Assembly (NCBI RefSeq): GCF_030732065.1
Contig: NZ_JAVBHX010000007.1
Location: 1-64,000 of the forward strand
Source: Oceanimonas aquatica
Lineage (GTDB): Bacteria > Pseudomonadota > Gammaproteobacteria > Enterobacterales > Aeromonadaceae
DNA: 64,000 bases
Direction of reading: 5' to 3'
The notes under the pieces were generated by a model. That model was not told where the DNA came from. It worked only from the letters and a program-made list of their open reading frames with translations, and made no database searches. The stretch's first letter is position 1. Each line of letters begins with the position of its first letter. Positions 58,130 through 64,000 of the stretch are shown in pieces. The position numbers and the translations under genes were made by a program.

Positions 58130-59136
58130 TCACCCGCCCAGGGGGTGACCTTGCCGGCCACGGCGGCGACGTCCACGCTGCTCATGTCTTCGGCCTCGGC
58201 CCCTGTCGGCGGATGAAATGCCAGATGGCGGCCCTCACTGTTGAGCGGGCGCCAGCGCAGCGGCGTGGCCGAGCGGCGCAGGGGAAAGAAACCTACGGTG
58301 GGCACATCCAGGGCGGCGGCAATATGCAGCGGCCCGGTGCTGCCGGCCACGAACAGCTGACCACAGGCCAGCAACCGGCAAAAGTCCGGCAGCGGCAGTC
58401 CGCTGGCCACCACGGCATGGTTGCCGGCCTGGTTCGCCACCTCCTGCGCCAGCGCGTCTTCGCCCGGCCCGGCGGTCAGCACCGGCTGTGCGGCGGGAAA
58501 GTCCGCTGCCAGCCGGGCAATCAGCGCGGCGTACTGCTCCGCACTCAGGTTGTTGGCCGAGCCGCCGCTGCCGGCGTGCACCAGCAGCCAGGGCCGGGCA
58601 GCATCAATGCCAAGCCGCCCGGCCTGTTGCTCACGAAACGCCGCCAGCTCGGCGGGTTCAAAGCTCAGGTAAGGCGAGGAAGGCTCCACCGGACGAATGC
58701 CGTTTTTGGCAAGAAAGGCGCGCACCAGATCCAGGTTGTATTCAAATTCCGGTTTGGCGGACTCGGAGCGGCGCTGTTTTACCCTGTGGTTATACAACAC
58801 CTGGGCCAGCTTGGTGGCGGGCGCCCAGCGCTGGGGAATGTCCGCCTGCCACATCAGTTTGGCGTTACGAAAGTTTGAGAAAAGACAGATAACAGCGTCG
58901 AAATTACCGGCTTTCAGCTGTTTCAGCAGGGCCTTTTGCGCCGCACCCTCACCCTGTTTTCCCGGGTCGGACAGCACGGCGTCAATGCCGGGGCACAGCT
59001 CGGCCAACGACTGAGTATAACCGGGTACCAGGGCGGTAATATGGCAGTCGAGCGACGCCTTCAGCATGGCAAAAGCCGGCCAGGCCAGCATAAAATCGCC
59101 GATCTTGTCGTTGCGTACCACCAGTATTCGCTTCAT
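58084..59136 (-). CDS. Glycosyltransferase family 9 (heptosyltransferase-like)
   Basis: The start at 59136 has GGAG upstream and gives 350 residues. It begins MKRILVVRNDKIGDFMLAWPAFAMLK, typical of GT9, with the donor site VAGSTGPLHIAAALDVPTVGFFPL. It is convergent with the preceding GT9 gene, sharing 46 nt. It could add heptose III or another ADP-heptose-derived sugar. coaD starts 79 nt away on the other strand. Confidence 0.83.
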   Translation of the reverse strand: MKRILVVRNDKIGDFMLAWPAFAMLKASLDCHITALVPGYTQSLAELCPGIDAVLSDPGKQGEGAAQKALLKQLKAGNFDAVICLFSNFRNAKLMWQADIPQRWAPATKLAQVLYNHRVKQRRSESAKPEFEYNLDLVRAFLAKNGIRPVEPSSPYLSFEPAELAAFREQQAGRLGIDAARPWLLVHAGSGGSANNLSAEQYAALIARLAADFPAAQPVLTAGPGEDALAQEVANQAGNHAVVASGLPLPDFCRLLACGQLFVAGSTGPLHIAAALDVPTVGFFPLRRSATPLRWRPLNSEGRHLAFHPPTGAEAEDMSSVDVAAVAGKVTPWAGDYLSACTVFNCTKSV

Positions 59137-59205
59137 TCCGCTCTCCCGCTTGCTCACATGCTGCGGTATTCTACCTTAAAGTCTTTGCCTGTCTTTTGTT
59201 TATAA

Positions 59206-59700
<495 letters not shown>

Positions 59701-59734
59701 TTAGGCCTGTGAGGTGAGGGGTCACGATTGTACT

Positions 59735-59762
59735 CCTCACTCCTTTCGCCTCATTTCTCACA
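59735..59762. repeat. Degenerate heptamer run between coaD and mutM
   Basis: The sequence can be read in 7-nt steps, CCTCACT, CCTTTCG, CCTCATT, TCTCACA, and the upstream GTGAGG (59714-59719) is the inverted complement of the first unit. It is weaker than the two perfect arrays and could partly serve as a terminator for coaD. Confidence 0.35.
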
Positions 59763-59767
59763 CGCGC

Positions 59768-60580
59768 TCACCGCTGGCAGCGGCTGCAGTACACGGTGCT
59801 GCGGCCGTTCATGCGGATTTCCTTCAGCAAACCGCCACAGCGCGCACAGGGTTGCTCGGCCCGGCCGTATACCTGCAGTTCCTGCACGAAATACCCGGGC
59901 TTGCCATCGCTGCCGGTAAAGTCTTTCAGGGTGGTGCCGCCCTGGCCAATGGCCCGGGCCAGCACCGCCTTGATCTCGTCGGCCAGTTTCAGATAACGGG
60001 CACGGCTGATGCTGCCCGCTTCCCGCTTAGGGTGAATACTTGCCGCAAACAGCGACTCGTTGGCGTAGATGTTGCCCACTCCCACCACGGTATGGTTATC
60101 CATAATGAACTGCTTCACGGCGGTCTTACGGCCCCGGCTGCGCTTGAACAGAAGGTCGCCGTCAAAATCATCGGTGAGCGGCTCTGGCCCCAGGCTGGCA
60201 AGCAGCGGATGCTCTTCAACGGGGTCACGGGTCCACAGCAGGCAGCCAAAGCGGCGAGGGTCGTTCAACCGCAGCAGCTTGCCGTTGGCGAATTCGATGT
60301 CGACATGATCGTGCTTGCCGGCCGGGGTGCCATGTGGCAGCACCCGCAAGTTGCCGGACATGCCCAGATGCAGAATGGCGGTGCCCCAGTCGGTTTCCAG
60401 CAGCAGATACTTGGCCCGGCGGCGAATGCCGGTCACGGTCAGCCCGGTCAGCTCCTGGAGCTCTGCCGGCACCGGCCAGCGCAGGCTGGCGTTGCGCACC
60501 ACCACCCGCATGACCGACTCCCCCAGCAAATGCGGGGTAATGCCCAGGCGGCTTACTTCCACTTCCGGCAATTCCGGCAT
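59768..60580 (-). CDS. mutM: Formamidopyrimidine-DNA glycosylase
   Basis: MutM removes 8-oxoguanine and related lesions. The start at 60580 is fixed by the mature catalytic proline (MPELPEVE) and gives 270 residues; an extra Met upstream is not used. The C-terminal zinc finger ([24 protein letters not shown]) is intact. It follows rpmG on the same strand but after a terminator. Confidence 0.96.
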   Translation of the reverse strand: MPELPEVEVSRLGITPHLLGESVMRVVVRNASLRWPVPAELQELTGLTVTGIRRRAKYLLLETDWGTAILHLGMSGNLRVLPHGTPAGKHDHVDIEFANGKLLRLNDPRRFGCLLWTRDPVEEHPLLASLGPEPLTDDFDGDLLFKRSRGRKTAVKQFIMDNHTVVGVGNIYANESLFAASIHPKREAGSISRARYLKLADEIKAVLARAIGQGGTTLKDFTGSDGKPGYFVQELQVYGRAEQPCARCGGLLKEIRMNGRSTVYCSRCQR

Positions 60581-60632
60581 CACAGTCTCCTTTACGCTAT
60601 GGCGGCAGCAGTATAGCCGGAGCTGCGAGCAT

Positions 60633-60662
60633 AAAAAAACCCGGCCGAAGCCGGGTTTTTTA
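60633..60662. terminator. Terminator of rpmB-rpmG
   Basis: The stem ACCCGGC (60639-60645), CGAA, GCCGGGT (60650-60656) is flanked by A-rich and T-rich runs. It lies about 14 nt past the rpmG stop on the minus strand, before mutM. Confidence 0.9.
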
Positions 60663-60675
60663 AGAGGGCAAAATC

Positions 60676-60846
60676 TTACTTGATTTTGCCTTCCTTGTAG
60701 ATCACATGCTGACGAACAACGGGATCAAACTTTTTGATTTCCATTTTTTCGGGCATGTTGCGCTTGTTCTTGGTAGTGGTGTAAAAGTGACCAGTACCGG
60801 CGCTGGAGTTCAGGCGGATCTTCTCGCGAATACCTTTAGCAGCCAT
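60676..60846 (-). CDS. rpmG: 50S ribosomal protein L33
   Basis: Direct translation of the minus strand gives a 56-residue protein starting [20 protein letters not shown] and ending [10 protein letters not shown], a clear L33. The cysteine pairs of the zinc-binding form are absent, so this is the C- form, whereas the L31 in this window is the C+ form. The gene lies 11 nt after rpmB. Confidence 0.97.
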   Translation of the reverse strand: MAAKGIREKIRLNSSAGTGHFYTTTKNKRNMPEKMEIKKFDPVVRQHVIYKEGKIK

Positions 60847-60857
60847 GGGTTATCTCC

Positions 60858-61094
60858 TTAGACCTTTTCGCCACGGGCACGCAGGTCAGCCAGGACACTG
60901 TCGATACCTTTCTTGTCAATAATACGCATACCCTTGGTGGTGATGCGCAGTTTTACAAAACGCTTTTCGCTCTCAACCCAGAAACGGTGAGTTTGCAGGT
61001 TGGGCAGGAAGCGACGCTTGGTGGCGTTGTTCGCGTGAGAGCGGTTGTTACCAACAGCTGGCCGCTTACCAGTTACTTGGCATACTTTAGACAT
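60858..61094 (-). CDS. rpmB: 50S ribosomal protein L28
   Basis: The 78-residue protein begins [20 protein letters not shown], the family start; a frame extension to 61109 is not used. The order rpmB-rpmG is conserved across gammaproteobacteria. Confidence 0.97.
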   Translation of the reverse strand: MSKVCQVTGKRPAVGNNRSHANNATKRRFLPNLQTHRFWVESEKRFVKLRITTKGMRIIDKKGIDSVLADLRARGEKV

Positions 61095-61223
61095 GTCAGT
61101 CTTCTCCAAAACTTACTTTTGCTCGAGCAATGATACCCCGTTGGCCGTCTTTCGGGGCAAAATAAGGCGGCAATTTATACAGCAAATTCAGCTCGAGATC
61201 AACAACAAGCCAAACGCCCGGCA

Positions 61224-61898
61224 TCAAAGCCAGCCACGTTCGGCAAAGGATACGGTTTCGCCATCGCCTACGACCAAATGGTCCAGTACGCGAATATCCA
61301 GCAGCCCCAGGGCGGCCTGTATACGCTCGGTGATCATGCGATCCGCCCGGCTGGGCTCGGCCACTCCGGACGGATGATTATGCACCAAAATCACGGCGGC
61401 GGCACCCTGCTTCAATGCCAAGGCGACGATTTCCCTCGGATACACCGCCGCCGCATCCAAAGTGCCAAAAAACAGCTCATGAAATTCAATCACTCTGTGC
61501 TGATTGTCGAGCAGCAACAAGGCAAACACCTCCCGCGGCTGATCCCTGAGCCGCAACTGCAAAAACTCCCTGGTCAACGCCGGGCTGGTAAGGGCATGTT
61601 CCCGCTTTAACCGTTCGTCGAGGTAGCGGCGCATCAGCTCCATACAGGCCTGCAACTGCACGAACTTTGCCGGCCCCAGGCCAGGACCTTCGCAAAACTG
61701 GCGTAAATCCGCCTGCATCAGGCCGCGCAGCGAACCGAACTGTTCAAGCAACAACCGCGCCAGGGTCACTGCGTCCATGCCGCGGGCGCCAATGCGCAGA
61801 AAAATGGCCAGCAGCTCGGCGTCCGACAGGCTGGCAGCCCCCCGGCTCAGCAGTTTTTCCCGTGGGCGTTGATCTGCCGGCCAGTCCTTGATGCTCAT
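61224..61898 (-). CDS. radC: RadC-family JAMM domain protein
   Basis: The 224-residue protein has an N-terminal helix-hairpin-helix-like region and a C-terminal JAMM/MPN+ metalloprotease-like domain with [14 protein letters not shown] and an upstream conserved Glu. Its role is unclear; the old link with recombination repair in E. coli was later withdrawn. The start at 61898 was chosen because the upstream frame is antisense to the coaBC leader. Confidence 0.93.
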   Translation of the reverse strand: MSIKDWPADQRPREKLLSRGAASLSDAELLAIFLRIGARGMDAVTLARLLLEQFGSLRGLMQADLRQFCEGPGLGPAKFVQLQACMELMRRYLDERLKREHALTSPALTREFLQLRLRDQPREVFALLLLDNQHRVIEFHELFFGTLDAAAVYPREIVALALKQGAAAVILVHNHPSGVAEPSRADRMITERIQAALGLLDIRVLDHLVVGDGETVSFAERGWL

Positions 61899-62013
61899 GG
61901 CAATGTCTCCTTGACCAAGCACGATTGAGTCTGGAAGGTTAAGCCTAGTCCAAAGCGCACAGCCGCAGGGGATTGTGATAATCTTGCCGCCTGAACTCGA
62001 GGAGAACAAAGCC

Positions 62014-63222
62014 ATGTCCGTTGCAGGAAAACGCATTGTTATCGGCATCACCGGCGGCATTGCCGCCTACAAGATTGCCGAGCTGGTGCGCCGACTCAAG
62101 GAGCGGGGCGCCGAGGTGCGCGTGATCATGACCGCGTCCGCCCAGGAATTCATTACTCCGCTGACCCTGCAGGCGGTGTCGGGCGAGCCCGTCTCTCATG
62201 CCCTGCTCGACCCGGCTGCCGAGGCCGGCATGGGCCATATTGAGCTGGCCAAATGGGCCGATCTGCTGCTGATCGCCCCTGCCAGCGCCAATACCCTTGC
62301 CCGGCTGGCCAATGGCCTTGCCGACGATCTGCTCACCACGGTGGCGCTGGCCACGGCGGCGCCACTCGCGGTGGCCCCGGCCATGAACCAGCAGATGTAC
62401 CGCCACCCGGCCACGCAAGCCAACCTGGCCACCCTGCAGGCCCGTGGCGCTCACATTTGGGGGCCAGCCCAGGGAGAGCAGGCCTGTGGCGACGTGGGCC
62501 CCGGCCGCATGCTGGAAGCCATGGAGCTGGTAACGCTGGCAGAGCAGCATTTTGCGCCGGCGCCACAGCCCCTGGCCGGACTGAAACTCATGCTTACCGC
62601 CGGCCCCACTCGTGAACCGCTGGATCCGGTGCGTTACATCTCCAACCACAGCTCAGGCAAGATGGGCTTTGCCCTGGCCGCCGCCTCACGGGCACTGGGC
62701 GCCGAGGTAACCCTGGTGAGTGGCCCAGTGAACCTGGCCACTCCGGCCGGGGTGCAGCGGGTGAATGTGGAAAGCGCGCAAAACATGCATGACGCCGTGA
62801 TGGCCGGCATTGGCGAGCAAGACATCTTCATCGCCTGCGCCGCCGTGGCCGACTATGCGCCAAAAGTGGTGGCATCGCACAAGATCAAGAAGACGCGTGC
62901 CGATAATATGGTGGTGGAGCTGATTAAAAACCCCGATATCGTCGCCTCGGTCGCGGCCCTGCCACACAAGCCCTTTACCGTGGGGTTTGCCGCCGAAACG
63001 CGGGATGTGGAAAAATACGCCCTCGACAAACTCGAGCGCAAAAATCTCGATATGATCGCCGCCAATGACGTTTCCGGCAGCGATCGTGGTTTTAACAGCG
63101 ACCAAAACGCCCTGAGCGTGTTCTGGCCTGGCGGCCAGCACCATTTACCCCTGGCCGGCAAAACCGAGCTGGGCGAACAGTTACTGACATTGATTGCGAA
63201 GCGATACCATGACACCCATTGA
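62014..63222 (+). CDS. coaBC: Bifunctional phosphopantothenoylcysteine synthetase/decarboxylase
   Basis: CoaBC performs two steps of coenzyme A synthesis. The 402-residue protein has an N-terminal FMN-dependent decarboxylase domain ([18 protein letters not shown], with PAMNQQMY) and a C-terminal CTP-dependent synthetase domain ([24 protein letters not shown]). The ATG at 62014 has GAGGAG 9 nt upstream. It overlaps dut by 14 nt. Confidence 0.97.
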   Translation: MSVAGKRIVIGITGGIAAYKIAELVRRLKERGAEVRVIMTASAQEFITPLTLQAVSGEPVSHALLDPAAEAGMGHIELAKWADLLLIAPASANTLARLANGLADDLLTTVALATAAPLAVAPAMNQQMYRHPATQANLATLQARGAHIWGPAQGEQACGDVGPGRMLEAMELVTLAEQHFAPAPQPLAGLKLMLTAGPTREPLDPVRYISNHSSGKMGFALAAASRALGAEVTLVSGPVNLATPAGVQRVNVESAQNMHDAVMAGIGEQDIFIACAAVADYAPKVVASHKIKKTRADNMVVELIKNPDIVASVAALPHKPFTVGFAAETRDVEKYALDKLERKNLDMIAANDVSGSDRGFNSDQNALSVFWPGGQHHLPLAGKTELGEQLLTLIAKRYHDTH

Positions 63223-63664
63223 GCTGAAAATTCTCGACCCCCGGGTCGGCACCGAGTTTCCCCTGCCCGCCTACGCCACCCCCGGCTCCGCCGGCCTGGA
63301 TCTGCGCGCCTGCCTGGACGAGCCCATCACCCTGGCTCCGGGTGATACGCAATTGCTGCCCACCGGTCTGGCCATTCACATTCAGGATCCCGGCCTGTGC
63401 GCCACCATACTGCCCCGCTCCGGTCTGGGCCATAAGCACGGCATTGTACTGGGCAACTTGGTGGGGCTAATCGACTCTGACTATCAGGGTCAGCTGATGG
63501 TATCCTGCTGGAACCGTGGTAAAGACAGCTTCACCATTCAGCCTGGCGAGCGTATTGCCCAGCTGGTGATCCTGCCGGTGGTGCAGGCCCAGTTCACCCT
63601 GGTGGATGAATTTGATCAAAGCGAGCGGGGAGAAGGCGGGTTCGGCTCTTCCGGTCGCCACTAA
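63209..63664 (+). CDS. dut: dUTP diphosphatase
   Basis: Dut hydrolyses dUTP to dUMP, keeping uracil out of DNA. The 151-residue trimeric enzyme shows all five motifs ([46 protein letters not shown] and the terminal [11 protein letters not shown]). The start inside the end of coaBC matches E. coli length. Confidence 0.97.
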   Translation: MTPIELKILDPRVGTEFPLPAYATPGSAGLDLRACLDEPITLAPGDTQLLPTGLAIHIQDPGLCATILPRSGLGHKHGIVLGNLVGLIDSDYQGQLMVSCWNRGKDSFTIQPGERIAQLVILPVVQAQFTLVDEFDQSERGEGGFGSSGRH

Positions 63665-63680
63665 CCAACCGGACATTTTC

Positions 63681-64000
63681 ATGGCCAATAATAATCAGAA
63701 CAGGAAAAACCGCCGGGAGCAGATCCTGCAGGCGCTGGCCCACATGCTGGAAACCAGCCCGGGGCAGCGCATTACCACCGCCAAGCTGGCCGCGGCGGTG
63801 GGCGTGTCGGAAGCCGCCCTTTACCGACATTTTCCCAGCAAAGCGCGCATGTTTGAGGGATTGATCGACTTTATCGAGGAATCCCTGTTTTCCCGTATCA
63901 ACCTCATTCTGCAGGACGAAAAGGACAGCAGCCTGCGCCTGCGCTATGTGTTGCAGCTGGTACTGGGCTTTTGCGAACGCAACCCGGGCATTACCCGACT
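63681..64000 (+). CDS. slmA: Nucleoid occlusion factor SlmA (partial)
   Basis: Translation from 63681 gives [20 protein letters not shown], then a TetR-type helix-turn-helix ([21 protein letters not shown]), closely like SlmA, which blocks FtsZ assembly over the nucleoid. It is cut off at the window end after about 106 residues. The dut-slmA order is conserved in E. coli. Confidence 0.92.
   Translation, partial: MANNNQNRKNRREQILQALAHMLETSPGQRITTAKLAAAVGVSEAALYRHFPSKARMFEGLIDFIEESLFSRINLILQDEKDSSLRLRYVLQLVLGFCERNPGITR

Overview
The window is a stretch of gammaproteobacterial chromosome with high GC and dense gene packing. Gene content and order (trmA, btuB, murI and an rRNA operon close together; hslVU-rraA-zapB; the coaBC-dut-slmA block; an LPS core locus ending in coaD, followed by mutM-rpmG-rpmB-radC) suggest a marine or aquatic member of the Aeromonadaceae/Aeromonadales such as Oceanimonas, Oceanisphaera or Zobellella. 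That assignment is inference from gene content; only about 300 nt of the 16S rRNA gene is present.

Layout. 1-700: 5' end of a leftward 16S rRNA gene with boxA and P2 and P1 promoters. 870-4500: a membrane-anchored RRM protein, murI, and btuB under a cobalamin riboswitch. 4500-9100: a Tat-exported molybdopterin sulfite dehydrogenase with its cytochrome c, an orphan lipoprotein, a cobalamin-adenosyltransferase-like protein and trmA. 9200-22900: housekeeping genes (maeB, nuclease, rpmE, priA, a LON-domain protein, argS, ftsN, hslVU, rraA, zapB, cysE, fieF, trmL, a MATE pump). 24280-32305: a complete leftward aa3-type cytochrome c oxidase operon with heme A synthesis (ctaA, ctaB) and copper/heme insertion genes (ctaG, SURF1, SCO), with one small DUF2909 gene on the opposite strand. 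32550-36560: lexA with two SOS boxes, ubiCA, a secreted FliL-like protein, glpG and glpE. 36600-41430: a five-gene branched-chain amino acid ABC transporter, livKHMGF. 41680-44665: tdh-kbl for threonine catabolism, with a TetR-family regulator upstream. 44822-59136: an LPS core locus with hldD, several GT2, GT4 and GT9 glycosyltransferases, two sugar kinases, ugd and a UDP-glucuronate 4-epimerase, waaF and waaA. It contains a patch of clearly lower GC carrying a hexapeptide acetyltransferase. 59215-64000: coaD, mutM, rpmG, rpmB, radC, coaBC, dut and the start of slmA.

Most of the window is conserved housekeeping DNA and I do not see an obviously new multi-gene defence or mobile system. The most unusual sequence features are two G-rich heptanucleotide arrays, (GGGGATT)10 at 32431-32506 and (GGGGACT)5 at 41554-41594. 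Both have G on the + strand, and both begin about 126 nt upstream of the first start codon of a leftward operon (cox and liv respectively). Other points of interest are two DnaA-box-like sequences beside the rRNA promoter, an antisense DUF2909 gene inside the cox operon, convergent genes whose coding ends overlap, and gene content for phosphate- and galacturonate-modified LPS core.
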